Of a stretch of 64,000 nucleotides of DNA, positions 34,054 to 46,022 are shown piece by piece. Location: positions 1 through 64,000 of the forward strand of contig JADLBU010000119.1 in the NCBI GenBank assembly GCA_020847535.1, given 5' to 3'. The notes beneath the pieces are model-generated. The model made no database searches. It saw only the letters and a list, made by a program, of their open reading frames with translations, and was not told the DNA's origin. A program made the translations under genes and the position numbers. The stretch's first letter is position 1. Each line of letters opens with the position of its first letter. Origin of the DNA: Phycisphaerales bacterium. Lineage in GTDB: Bacteria > Planctomycetota > Phycisphaerae > Phycisphaerales > UBA1924.

Positions 34054-35343
34054 TCAGCGGTTGAACCACTCCTCCTCGACAACCCAGTTGAATCCTCGGC
34101 TGGTGAGGAGCATGGGGGATTCGGACCTGGAGAGCACAACCGAGATCTCCCGGCCAGACTCGATGCCGCGAACGTGGAGCTTGCCGGGTTCGGGACGGGT
34201 GCAGCGGAAGATCCAGGAATCCGAGGGGAGCGTCGGCTCGGCCGTGCCGGCTTCTTCCAGGAGCATGTACTGGACGATGATCGAGTCGCTGCGCTGAATG
34301 GCGATCATGCCGCCGGAGATGAGCACGCGGTTCCAGCGCGGGTCGGCATCGGCCGGTTCATTCCCGCTTTCGGAAGATGCGCCCGCCACGGTGAAGCGAT
34401 CAACCTTGTACACACCCGCGTGCGGTGAATCTGCGCCGAAGTCGATGGAGCTCCACATCTGATGGTGCTGCCACGCGTTGCCGAAGAAGGCGTACATGCC
34501 GGCAAGCAGAGCGACGGCAAACGACACCGAACGCATCGCGCGGGGGCTGCTGAACCGGGGCTGCGCAGAGACCGTCCGGTTCAGCACCAAGACGGCGGCG
34601 AGCCTTGACATGTCGGGGACCGCAAGCACGATCGCCATGGCGAGCAGGTGCATCGAGAAGAGCTTGACGGAAACGTCGTAGCAGAAGTTGAGCATGACGA
34701 CATTGGTCATCACGCCGCAGAGCACCAGCGCACCCACACCGGCCGTTCGTCGCGACAGGAGCAGCGTGCCGCCGATGACCTCCATCAGGCCGGCGAAGAA
34801 GGTGTACGCCGGCGAGAACCCCATGAACGTCCAGAGCAGGCCGGAGGGTGATGAATCCCCGTACGACTGGAGCAGGCGATAGGCATCGGGGGGAGCGAAC
34901 TGGACGTTGAAGACCTTGTGGAAGCCGTAGTTGAGGAGCGTGACGGCGAGCAGGAAGCGCAGCCCCATCGTGAGCACGCCGGCAAGCCCGGGGTAGGCGA
35001 GGCGTCGGCGATCGAGGATGGACCAGCAGAGGGTGATCGACGCGGCGAGCACGGCGCAGCAGAGCACGTGGATGTAGTTGAAGAGGGAATCACCGCCCGC
35101 GCCCAGGGGATCGGCGAGCACAGGCTGCCCGGTGATGGCTTCCCCGACATGCGAGATCGCCGGATCCACGAGCGCGTTGCCCTCGATCCCCAGGTTGGAA
35201 GCGAACGGGAGCATCGACACGGGGTAGGCGGTCAGGGCGAGCGCGGCGTAGGTGAACACGAAGCGGAACGCGAGCCTGTGGGCGAGACTCCAGCGTGAGG
35301 GTCGGGCATCGGTGATCGTGGTGGGTTCGTTCGTGGCGAGCAT
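34054..35343 (-). CDS. DoxX-like multi-pass membrane protein with C-terminal soluble domain
   Basis: A 429-residue protein. The first 300 or so residues have several membrane helices, with DoxX/HTTM-like features such as LRFLLAVTLLNYGFHKVF and FFAGLMEVIGGTLLLSRRT. A soluble tail follows (from about WSSIDFGADSPHAG) with beta-rich sequence ending FNWVVEEEWFNR. AGGAG lies 8 bases before ATG 35343. It may form an operon with the cupin gene 79 bases downstream. The function is unknown, and membership in the DoxX superfamily is inferred only from the pattern. Confidence 0.65.
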   Translation of the reverse strand: MLATNEPTTITDARPSRWSLAHRLAFRFVFTYAALALTAYPVSMLPFASNLGIEGNALVDPAISHVGEAITGQPVLADPLGAGGDSLFNYIHVLCCAVLAASITLCWSILDRRRLAYPGLAGVLTMGLRFLLAVTLLNYGFHKVFNVQFAPPDAYRLLQSYGDSSPSGLLWTFMGFSPAYTFFAGLMEVIGGTLLLSRRTAGVGALVLCGVMTNVVMLNFCYDVSVKLFSMHLLAMAIVLAVPDMSRLAAVLVLNRTVSAQPRFSSPRAMRSVSFAVALLAGMYAFFGNAWQHHQMWSSIDFGADSPHAGVYKVDRFTVAGASSESGNEPADADPRWNRVLISGGMIAIQRSDSIIVQYMLLEEAGTAEPTLPSDSWIFRCTRPEPGKLHVRGIESGREISVVLSRSESPMLLTSRGFNWVVEEEWFNR

Positions 35344-35463
35344 CGGTCGGTTCTCCTGCCGGTCGGGCCGGCCTTGTGCGCAGGCGATCACCCCGCACGC
35401 ATGGAACGCGTGGGGAGGGCGAGGACTCACGCCAGGGGGGAAGTTCAGCGGGTGGGAAAGGAA

Positions 35464-35489
35464 ACGGCCCGGTCGCGAGACCGGGCCGT
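35464..35489 (-). terminator. Terminator of ppdK
   Basis: ACGGCCCGGT and ACCGGGCCGT form a 10-bp stem, followed on the minus strand by TTTCCTTTCC, 62 bases past the ppdK stop. Confidence 0.75.
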
Positions 35490-35510
35490 CGTGGTTGTTG
35501 GGGCTTGGCG

Positions 35511-35540
35511 ACCGCCGGCTGAAGCCGGCGGCTCCGATCG
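35511..35540 (+). repeat. REP-like palindrome, copy 5
   Basis: ACCGCCGGCTGAAGCCGGCG followed by GCTCCGATCG. This copy has a perfect GCCGCCGGC/GCCGGCGGC palindrome. It lies between the ppdK stop and its terminator. Confidence 0.8.
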
Positions 35541-35550
35541 CGGTTTGCGA

Positions 35551-38400
<2,850 letters not shown>

Positions 38401-38606
38401 AACGATGCTCACCTCGATGCTGCGGAATGACCCCCGGCGGGGCGCGTGCCCTACCAGGATGCTGGTCGGAATATGCATCTCCGGAAGGGCTGAGCGGAGG
38501 GGCGAACCCTTCTGCCGCACCCGATCGGAAACAAGGGGAAGATATTAGGAACGTCGGGGTTTCAAGACGAATTTCCGGGTGCTGATGGTGCTGCCGGCCT
38601 TGCAAA

Positions 38607-40055
38607 ATGCGGTCGTTTCCCGAATCAATCTCTGACGGAAAACCGAAGGCTTCCGGTGCCACCGGAGCTGCGCGGCGGCTTGGACCCACGGAGCTAGGGG
38701 GCTCCCCGCTGGAAGTGGCATTGCGGTGGCCGCGGGATATCGGGTTGATTGGATTGTGTTCGGAGGCGGCGGCGGGGTGGGGTGGAGTACCCAGTTCCCG
38801 GTGGACGATCCTGACACGGCCGGGACGGGTTCATGAAGGTGCGGGATTGCCGTCCACAGGCGGCGAGGCCAACGGCACGGACGTTGTCGGGGCCGGGATC
38901 GCGGGTTTGCCGTTTGCCGGCGGGTGGATCGGGGGGTTGGCGTACGAGCTTGGAGAAGTCTGGGAGCCAGCGGCGAGGCTCACCGGCGATCCGCGAGCGG
39001 TTCGCGGAGCGCTGGCGCGGTGGCACCGCTGCGATGATGCCCTGCTCTTCGACCATGAGACCGGCGCGTGGTGGGCGATCGGTGAGCCTCCGATCGCGCG
39101 GATTGCCGACACGGGTCGCATCGCGCCGGAGGCGTTTGAGGTTGCGCCGCTGCGGAGCCGGATGGGTCGCCCGGGATACATCGCCGCGGTGCAGCGAGGA
39201 ATCGAGTACATCCGCGCCGGGGATGTCTACCAGGTCAACCTGGCGCATGAGCTCGAAGGGGCGTTCACGGGAAGCATGCGAACGGCATTCGCGCGGCTCG
39301 CGGCGGCTGCCGCGCCGGGATATGGGGCATACATCGAGGATCAACTGGCGGGCGGGGAGCGGATGGGGATCCTGTCGGCAAGCCCTGAGCTGTTCCTTTC
39401 GTTTGATCCGCGCGAGCGACGGCTGGTGACGCGACCGATGAAAGGGACGCGGCCGGGGGCGGGAAGCGAGCAGGAGCTTGCCGCCGCGAGCAAAGACCGG
39501 GCTGAGCTCAACATGATCATCGATCTGATGCGCAACGATCTGGGGCGGGTGTGCGAGTTCGGATCGATCCGGGTGGATCACGCGCGGACGATCGAGCGGC
39601 ACGGGCGGGCGGGGCCGGGATCGGGCGCGAGCGGCGATGTGAGCGGAGGCGGCACCGAGATCCTGCAGGCGACGGGCACGGTGTCGGGTCGCGTGCGCAA
39701 CGGCATCGGGATGGATGATGTCCTGCGGGCGACGTTCCCCGGCGGATCGGTGACCGGCGCACCCAAGGTGCGTGCGATGCAGATCATCGCCGAGCTCGAA
39801 CCCTCACGACGCGGGGTCTACTGCGGGGGGATCGGCTACATCTCCGATTGCGGGCGGATGGAGATGTCGATCGGGATCCGGACCGCGGTCGTACGCGGGC
39901 GAGCCGGCGCTGCGGGCCTAGATGAGATCGCCGATGGCACGTTGAGCTACAGCATCGGCGCTGGGATCGTCGCGGACAGCGATCCGATCGCGGAGTGGGA
40001 AGAAACGCTCGTGAAGGCGGCGGCGATACGAGGCATTGCGGCGATCCGGGAATGA
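38607..40055 (+). CDS. pabB: Aminodeoxychorismate synthase component I
   Basis: Makes 4-amino-4-deoxychorismate from chorismate for folate synthesis, usually with a glutamine amidotransferase subunit that is not seen here. The chorismate-binding domain is clear: IRAGDVYQVNLAHELEG, ILSASPELFLSF, RPMKGTRPG, ELNMIIDLMRNDLGRVCEFG, FPGGSVTGAPKVRAMQII and GVYCGGIGYIS. The 482-residue protein has a Gly/Ser-rich insert (GPGSGASGDVSGGG) after ERHGRA. TrpE is the main alternative, but the short N-terminal domain favours PabB. The ribosome binding site at ATG 38607 is weak. It is divergent from ppdK and convergent with dxs. Confidence 0.85.
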   Translation: MRSFPESISDGKPKASGATGAARRLGPTELGGSPLEVALRWPRDIGLIGLCSEAAAGWGGVPSSRWTILTRPGRVHEGAGLPSTGGEANGTDVVGAGIAGLPFAGGWIGGLAYELGEVWEPAARLTGDPRAVRGALARWHRCDDALLFDHETGAWWAIGEPPIARIADTGRIAPEAFEVAPLRSRMGRPGYIAAVQRGIEYIRAGDVYQVNLAHELEGAFTGSMRTAFARLAAAAAPGYGAYIEDQLAGGERMGILSASPELFLSFDPRERRLVTRPMKGTRPGAGSEQELAAASKDRAELNMIIDLMRNDLGRVCEFGSIRVDHARTIERHGRAGPGSGASGDVSGGGTEILQATGTVSGRVRNGIGMDDVLRATFPGGSVTGAPKVRAMQIIAELEPSRRGVYCGGIGYISDCGRMEMSIGIRTAVVRGRAGAAGLDEIADGTLSYSIGAGIVADSDPIAEWEETLVKAAAIRGIAAIRE

Positions 40056-40070
40056 TCGCGATGACAAAGC

Positions 40071-42206
40071 TCAACCGGCCGATGAGATGGGGCGCTTGAG
40101 GCCGCCGGCTGAAGCCGACGGCTCCGAAGTACGCTGAGCCGCGGACTCGTGACCGCCGGCGGCGTGACGGATCGCTCTCGCGATGCCAGCGGCGTCGATC
40201 CCCGCCTCGGCAAGCTGCCTGGCTCGCGAATCCTGCATGATCCAGCTGTCTGGCAGCCCCATGCGCGTGATGCGCGAGGCATCGAGGGCCATTTCCTGGG
40301 CGGCTTCAAGAACCGCCGAGCCGAAGCCCCCGATGCTGGAGTGATCCTCGACGGTGATGATCGGGATCTGCCGCGTCAGCAACTCCCGGATCAGCGCGGT
40401 GTCGATGGGCTTGGCGAACCGAGCATCGTAGATGGAGATGGTGTATTCACCGGCGAGCTCCCGGGCGGCCTTGATCGCATCGATCGCGGGCGTGCCGAAA
40501 GCGAGGATCGCGGCGTGTACCGCCGGGGCGTGCAAGGCCTCGCCCCGAGACTGGGCACAGACATCGGGGCCGTGGATGAGGCGAGCCTTGCCGAGTTCAA
40601 ACGCGGGGCAGGCGGTATCTGCGAGCGCGGGTGAGACGATGTCGCGCGGATAGCGGATGCTGGACAGACCCGCATCGAAGGTGCGCATGAATTCGAGCCC
40701 GGCGAGCAGGCTGGGCTCATCGATCGCCGCCATGATCGCCGCCCCCGGAAGCGTGCGAAGCAGGGCGGTATCGCAGAAGCCGTGGTGCACGGCGCCATCG
40801 CCGCCGACGAGGCCAGCGCGGTCCATGCAGAGGCGAACCGGCAAACCCTGGAGCGCGGCTTCCTGGAACGCCTGGTCGAAGGCTCGCTGGAAGAACGTGC
40901 AGTAGACGGCCAGGAACGGCTTGAAGCCGGTCTTGGCAAGCCCGGCCATCATGTCCAGCGCGTGGCTCTCGCAGATGCCCACATCCCACGAGCGTTCGGG
41001 GAACTTGGGAAGAACTTTGCTGATGCCGGTGCCATCGGGCATCGCCGCGGTGCAGGCGACCACCTTGGGATCCCGTTGCATCATGGCGAGCATGGCATCG
41101 CCGAAGGCGGTGGTGAAGGATCGGCCCTCGGGCTTGATCTCGACGCGGCATCCTTCGCTCACGAGCGGCACGGGAGTTGAGGGAGAGGTTGCACCCGCGG
41201 TGCCGTTGGCGGCCTGGCGCTCCGAATCCGGATCCCCATCATCAACCATCTTGAACGCGCCGGGGGAATGGAACCTGCTCGAATCGCTCTCGGCGAACTC
41301 GCACCCCTTGCCCTTGACGGTCTTGACATGCAGGAGCATGGGGCGATCGATGTCGCGAGCCTCGCCGAGGAACTCGATGAGCTGGGGAAGATCGTGACCG
41401 TCGATCGGTCCGAACGAGAGAAGGCCGAAGTGCTCGAACCACCCGCCAGCGCCGCCCCCACCCGTCGCACCACCCTCGTTGACCATCGCCTTGGCCATCT
41501 CGCCAGCGCGGTGGTAGGCGCCGATCAGAGATTCACCGCCGGGGATGTGCTCGAGGAGCTTTCGGGCAGACTTCTTGAAATCGCCGTAGCGGTGGCTGAG
41601 GCGCAGGCGATCGAAGTACTGAGAGACCGCGCCCTGGGGCCTTGAGATCGACATCCCGTTGTCATTGAGGACGACCAGGAACTGGCGATTGAGCGTGCCG
41701 GCGTTGTTGAGCCCTTCCATCGCGACGCCGTTGACGATCGAGGCATCTCCGATAAGCGTGACGATGCGTCGCCCCTCGGGGCGCTGGTTGGGGATGAAGG
41801 ATTCGTTGTTGAGCTGATCCCCGCGAGCCAGGCCAACGGCGGTCGAGATGCCCGTGCCGGCGTGACCGACGCGGAAGAGGTCGTATGGGGATTCGGAGGG
41901 TTCGGGGAAGCCGGACATCCCCTCGCGGGTGCGGAGCTTATCGAGAAGGGCCAACCTTCCAGTGATCAATTTATGCGGGTAGGCCTGGTGGCCGACATCG
42001 AAGACCAGGCGATCGTGGAGGAAATCAAAGACGTAGTGCAGGGCGAGCGTGAGCTCGACGACGCCGAGGTTGGGAGCCAGGTGTCCGCCGGATTTGGAGA
42101 TCTGGCGAACGATGTGCTCACGGATCTCGCGAGCGAGGTTGGGCAGCTCGGAGACGGGGAGCTTGCGGAGGTCCTGGGGTGTGAAGGTATTGGTGAGGAT
42201 GGGCAA
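40071..42206 (-). CDS. dxs: 1-deoxy-D-xylulose-5-phosphate synthase with REP-derived C-terminal tail
   Basis: Thiamine-diphosphate enzyme that condenses pyruvate and glyceraldehyde 3-phosphate in the first step of MEP isoprenoid synthesis. N-terminal ThDP elements are GGHLAPNLGVVELTLALHYV, FDVGHQAYPHK and the Mg site GDASIVNGVAMEGLNNAG (GDA where many have GDG). The pyrimidine and transketolase C-terminal domains follow (DRAGLVGGDGAVHHG, ITVEDHSSIGGFGSAV). The length of 711 exceeds the usual 620-640. The last residues, SEPSASAGGLKRPISSAG, are encoded by a REP-like palindrome and are not part of the fold. The gene is convergent with pabB, 15 bases away. Confidence 0.93.
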   Translation of the reverse strand: MPILTNTFTPQDLRKLPVSELPNLAREIREHIVRQISKSGGHLAPNLGVVELTLALHYVFDFLHDRLVFDVGHQAYPHKLITGRLALLDKLRTREGMSGFPEPSESPYDLFRVGHAGTGISTAVGLARGDQLNNESFIPNQRPEGRRIVTLIGDASIVNGVAMEGLNNAGTLNRQFLVVLNDNGMSISRPQGAVSQYFDRLRLSHRYGDFKKSARKLLEHIPGGESLIGAYHRAGEMAKAMVNEGGATGGGGAGGWFEHFGLLSFGPIDGHDLPQLIEFLGEARDIDRPMLLHVKTVKGKGCEFAESDSSRFHSPGAFKMVDDGDPDSERQAANGTAGATSPSTPVPLVSEGCRVEIKPEGRSFTTAFGDAMLAMMQRDPKVVACTAAMPDGTGISKVLPKFPERSWDVGICESHALDMMAGLAKTGFKPFLAVYCTFFQRAFDQAFQEAALQGLPVRLCMDRAGLVGGDGAVHHGFCDTALLRTLPGAAIMAAIDEPSLLAGLEFMRTFDAGLSSIRYPRDIVSPALADTACPAFELGKARLIHGPDVCAQSRGEALHAPAVHAAILAFGTPAIDAIKAARELAGEYTISIYDARFAKPIDTALIRELLTRQIPIITVEDHSSIGGFGSAVLEAAQEMALDASRITRMGLPDSWIMQDSRARQLAEAGIDAAGIARAIRHAAGGHESAAQRTSEPSASAGGLKRPISSAG
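40101..40127 (+). repeat. REP-like palindrome, copy 6, inside the 3' end of dxs
   Basis: GCCGCCGGCTGAAGCCGACG followed by GCTCCGA. It is read on the minus strand as SEPSASAGG at the end of Dxs, the same peptide as in the zinc-ribbon protein near 8.45 kb. Confidence 0.8.
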
Positions 42207-42365
42207 GGGGCGGCTCGTGCTTTCAGGGGTTCTTGAAAGAAGTGTAGTTCGGAGAATGCGCGCGGGAATGTCGCGGGTAATCGGTCAGGTGATCGTACTT
42301 CAGGGCGGGCTGGCAGGTTCGCGCTGGGTGTGTTATCGGCGCGCGATGGGGCCCGGTGGTGGGGG

Positions 42366-43064
42366 TTAGCTGAGCAGCTCCATGAGGCGCTGGGCCATCC
42401 GCGGTCCCCGGGCCTCGTCTTCGTGCTTGAAGAAGATGAATACATCCCCCCACTTCTGCGCCTGGATGTTCTTGGTCCGGGCCTTCAGCTCCTTGTCGGT
42501 GTACCCGAGCATCCGGAGCCGTACATACCCCCAGTCGGCGGTCGAGATGAAGGGGACTTCGACTCCATCCTCGGCCTCGGCGATGCAGAGGGCGGCGTTG
42601 CGCTTGCGGAGGATGTCGAAGGTCTCCTCATCGAGCCAGGACTGATGGCGGAACTCGAAGGCGACCTTCTGCTTCTTGGGAATGAGCTTGAGAAAGTCGG
42701 CGAGCCGGGCGGCATCCTTCTTCATGTTGGGTGGGAGCTGGAAGAGCAACGGACCGAGCTGACTCTTGAGAGCCTTGGCGGCGGTCAGGAACTCCTTGAG
42801 CGTCTTCTCCGCGTTCTTCAATCGCTGGAAGTGCGTGATGCGCTGCGGGGCCTTGAGGATGAACTTGAAGCTCTTGGGGACCTGCGGCAGCCACGCGGCG
42901 AGCGCTGCGGCGGCCGGCATCTTGTAGAACGTGCCGTTGCTCTCGACAGCGTTGAAACGCTCGGCGTATTAGGAGAGCATCTTCTTGGCGGAGAGATCCT
43001 CGGGGTAGAAGCTTCCCTTCCATTCCTTGTAGGAGTAGCCGCTGGTGCCGATGTGAAAGTTCAT
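42366..43064 (-). pseudogene. DUF72-family protein gene interrupted by a TAA at codon 32
   Basis: The frame starts at ATG 43064 (GGGGAG 8 bases upstream) with the DUF72 signature MNFHIGTSGYSYKEWKGSFY. It is stopped by TAA at 42969-42971 after KKMLS. The same frame goes on with YAERFNAVESNGTFYKMP and runs to a proper stop at 42366 with family blocks FILKAPQRITHFQRLK, FEFRHQSWLDEETFDILR and DVFIFFKHEDEARGP. One TAC-to-TAA change at a position usually aromatic would explain it. Internal initiation at 42920 would remove the first barrel strand. DUF72 proteins are TIM-barrel-like and of uncertain function. A sequencing error cannot be excluded. Confidence 0.8.
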
Positions 43065-43133
43065 TGGTGTGCTCCCCTGGGTTCAAGACGATTCGTGCTG
43101 GCACGGTAGACCGGTGCGCGGTAGTTTGGTGTC

Positions 43134-44861
43134 ATGTCCATCGCCCACTTTTCTGCACTCACAACGGTGCTGGCGTCCATGATGATCGCTCCCATGGCTG
43201 AAGGCCAGATGCTCCCCAAGGCCACGCGATCGGAGGTATTCGCCGCCAACGGCATGGCCGCGAGCAGCCATCCGCTCGCCACCCAGATCGCCGTGGACAT
43301 CCTCAAGGCCGGCGGCTCCGCCATCGATGCGGCGATCGCCGCCGATGCAGCGCTGGGACTCATGGAGCCGACCGGCAGCGGCATCGGCGGAGACCTGTTC
43401 GCGATCGTGTGGGATCCCAAGACACACAAGCTGCACGGCTACAACGGATCCGGGCGAGCGCCGGCCGCGTTGACGATCGAGCTTGTGAAATCGCGCGGGC
43501 TGGAGGCGATCCCACCGCGCGGGCCGCTTCCCGTCACCGTGCCCGGGTGCGTCGATGGCTGGTTCGCCCTGCACGGCAAGTTCGGGAAGCTCCCGATGAA
43601 GGACGTGCTCGCCCCGGCGATCGCGTACGCGAGCGATGGGTTCCCGATGGCGCCGGTGATCGCCCAGGGCTGGGCGGGCTCGGTGCGTGTCTACCGCGAG
43701 TTCCCTGGTTTCGTGGAGCAGTTCACCATCAACGGCAAAGCGCCCGCCGCCGGTGAGATCTGGAAGAACCCCAACCTCGCCAGGACGCTCGGCCGGATCG
43801 CCGAAGAGGGCCGAGATGCGTTCTACCAGGGTGAGATCCCTCAGATCATCGAGGCCTACATCAAGGCCCAGGGCGGTGTGCTCGCGGCGAGCGACTTTGC
43901 TTCGCACACCGGGGAGTGGGTCGAGCCGGTGTCGGCGAACTATCGCGGATACGACATCTGGGAGCTGCCTCCCAACGGCCAAGGGATCGCCGCCTTGCAG
44001 ATCCTCAAGATCCTGGAGGGATACGACCTCAAGGCGATGGGCTTCGGCAGCGCCGATCATGTCCACGCGTTCGTCGAGGCCAAGAAGCTCGCGTTCGAGG
44101 ATCGGGCCCGGCACTACGCCGATCCGGCGTTCGTGAAGACGCCGGTCGCTACGCTGATCAGCGGAGAATACGCAGCCCAGCGGCGCACGCTCATCGACAT
44201 GAGCAAGTCGGCGCTCGCGGTCGAGCCGGGCTCAATCCCCGGCGGCGCGGACACGATCTACCTGACGACGGCGGACAAGGATGGCATGATGGTCTCGCTC
44301 ATCCAGTCAAACTATCGCGGAATGGGCAGCGGCATGGTGCCGACGAGGTCCAGCGGGGGTCCGGATGGTGGGCTGGGCTTCATGCTGCAGGATCGCGGAG
44401 AGCAGTTCGCGCTCGTGGCAGACCACCCCAACGCGCTCATGCCCGGCAAGCGCCCCTTCCACACCATCATCCCCGCGTTCATCACCAAGGATGGCAAGCC
44501 GTGGATGAGCTTCGGCGTCATGGGCGGGGCGATGCAACCGCAGGGCCATGCTCAGATCGTGATCAATCTGATCGACTTCGGGATGGGCCTTCAGCAGGCC
44601 GGCGATGCCCCGCGGATTCACCACGATGGCTCGACCGAGCCGCAGGGATCGGTCAAGCCGATGGCCGATGGCGGGGTGCTGAACCTGGAGCCGGGATATT
44701 CGGAGGAGACCCGCAAGGAGCTTGAGAAACGCGGGCACCGGATCCGGCCAACATCAACGCCGACCTTCGGCGGGTATCAAGCAATCAGGCGCGATCCGGC
44801 GACGGGTGTCTATTCCGGGGCTTCCGAGTCGCGGAAGGATGGGCACGCGGCGGGGTATTGA
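43134..44861 (+). CDS. ggt: Gamma-glutamyltransferase
   Basis: Exported N-terminal-nucleophile enzyme that hydrolyses or transfers the gamma-glutamyl group of glutathione and related compounds. The N-terminus MSIAHFSALTTVLASMMIAP can act as a signal peptide. The large-subunit region has GGSAIDAAIAADAALGLMEP, GSGIGGDLFAIVWD and LPPNGQGIAALQILKIL. The self-cleavage site and catalytic Thr fall in GGADTIYLTTADKDGMMVSL. The small subunit carries SFGVMGGAMQPQGHAQIVIN. The length of 575 residues is typical. It is divergent from the interrupted DUF72 gene and 56 bases ahead of pdxA. Confidence 0.92.
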   Translation: MSIAHFSALTTVLASMMIAPMAEGQMLPKATRSEVFAANGMAASSHPLATQIAVDILKAGGSAIDAAIAADAALGLMEPTGSGIGGDLFAIVWDPKTHKLHGYNGSGRAPAALTIELVKSRGLEAIPPRGPLPVTVPGCVDGWFALHGKFGKLPMKDVLAPAIAYASDGFPMAPVIAQGWAGSVRVYREFPGFVEQFTINGKAPAAGEIWKNPNLARTLGRIAEEGRDAFYQGEIPQIIEAYIKAQGGVLAASDFASHTGEWVEPVSANYRGYDIWELPPNGQGIAALQILKILEGYDLKAMGFGSADHVHAFVEAKKLAFEDRARHYADPAFVKTPVATLISGEYAAQRRTLIDMSKSALAVEPGSIPGGADTIYLTTADKDGMMVSLIQSNYRGMGSGMVPTRSSGGPDGGLGFMLQDRGEQFALVADHPNALMPGKRPFHTIIPAFITKDGKPWMSFGVMGGAMQPQGHAQIVINLIDFGMGLQQAGDAPRIHHDGSTEPQGSVKPMADGGVLNLEPGYSEETRKELEKRGHRIRPTSTPTFGGYQAIRRDPATGVYSGASESRKDGHAAGY

Positions 44862-44917
44862 AATGAGTGTGTTGCGCCAATGGGCCTGAAGCCGCGGGCA
44901 GCAACCTAAACTGAGAC

Positions 44918-46003
44918 ATGGAGCCCGCGTGGCAATCCTCTTCCGTGGAAGCACCGAAGGCCGGTGAACGGCCGACGTTCGCGATCACCATGGGAGATCC
45001 GCTTGGAATCGGCGCTGAAGTCATCGTCAAGTCGCTCGCGGACCGTGACCTGCGCCGGCTCGCCAAGTTTCGCATCTACGGCATCGAGAGCGTGCTCGCG
45101 GATGCGGCACGTGCCGCGAACATCGAGCCGTTCTGGTGGCGGGTGGAGCACGACTCACCACTGGTCGAGACCGCACAGGCGCACGATGTCGTCGTGCTGG
45201 ACTGGGAACGCCGCGGTGGCGAGTTCGGGTTCTCGCGCCTGCCGCGGGCGGCAAACAAACTCGCGGGGGAACTGAGCCTCGTGTTCTGCGATGCGGCGAT
45301 CGCCGCCGCCAAGCGCGAGGCACGGGATCCCCTGCGAGCCGACGGAATCGTGACGGGCCCGATCTGCAAACAAGCCTGGTCGCTCGCCGGCTTCGGCAGG
45401 TTCCCCGGCCACACCGAGCTGCTGGGAACCCGGTTCGCCGCCAAGCGCGTCGCGATGATGTTCGTCTCCCCACGGCTGAACGTCGTGCTCGCGACCGTGC
45501 ATGTCCCGCTCATGGAGATCCGGGATCTCTTCACGATCGGCACGGTGTTCGATGCGATCGACCTCGGGAACGATGCCATCCGTCGGATCAACGGCAGCGG
45601 CCGGCGTCCCAAGATCGCCGTCTGCGGTCTCAACCCGCACGCCGGCGAGAACGGCATCCTGGGCGATGAAGAGATGCGGATCATCGAGCCGGCGATCAAG
45701 GTTGCCAACGATGTGGGGATCGATGCTCGCGGCCCCTTCCCCGGCGACACGATCTTCATCTCCGCAGCGCGCGGGGAGTGGGACCTGGTGGTGGCGATGT
45801 ACCACGACCAGGGTCTGATCCCGGTGAAGCTGCTGGATCGGGATCGTGCGGTGAACGTGACGCTGGGTCTGCCGACGGTTCGCACAAGCCCGGATCACGG
45901 CACAGCGTTCGATATCGCGGGGAAGAACAAGGCGGACCCGGGTAGCATGAGGGCGGCGATCGAGCTGGCGGTGAGGATGGCGGGTTCACTCGCGCCGGCG
46001 TGA
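44918..46003 (+). CDS. pdxA: 4-hydroxythreonine-4-phosphate dehydrogenase
   Basis: NAD-dependent enzyme of the DXP-dependent pyridoxal phosphate pathway. The 361-residue product shows TMGDPLGIGAEVIVKSLA at the N-terminus, DGIVTGPICKQAW with FPGHTELLG, the metal-ligand segment AMYHDQGLIPVKLL, and TSPDHGTAFDIAGKNKADPG near the end. Length and order are normal. The ATG at 44918 leaves about 20 residues before the conserved core. It probably lies in the same transcript as ggt. The window also has dxs, whose product DXP feeds this pathway. Confidence 0.95.
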   Translation: MEPAWQSSSVEAPKAGERPTFAITMGDPLGIGAEVIVKSLADRDLRRLAKFRIYGIESVLADAARAANIEPFWWRVEHDSPLVETAQAHDVVVLDWERRGGEFGFSRLPRAANKLAGELSLVFCDAAIAAAKREARDPLRADGIVTGPICKQAWSLAGFGRFPGHTELLGTRFAAKRVAMMFVSPRLNVVLATVHVPLMEIRDLFTIGTVFDAIDLGNDAIRRINGSGRRPKIAVCGLNPHAGENGILGDEEMRIIEPAIKVANDVGIDARGPFPGDTIFISAARGEWDLVVAMYHDQGLIPVKLLDRDRAVNVTLGLPTVRTSPDHGTAFDIAGKNKADPGSMRAAIELAVRMAGSLAPA

Positions 46004-46022
46004 TCCGACTCAGATGCGTCGG

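Noticed and set aside
42969-42971. Stop-codon recoding as an explanation for the three interrupted genes
   Set aside because: The stops are TAG, TAG and TAA replacing different residues, with no recoding element visible. Independent mutation or sequencing error is simpler.
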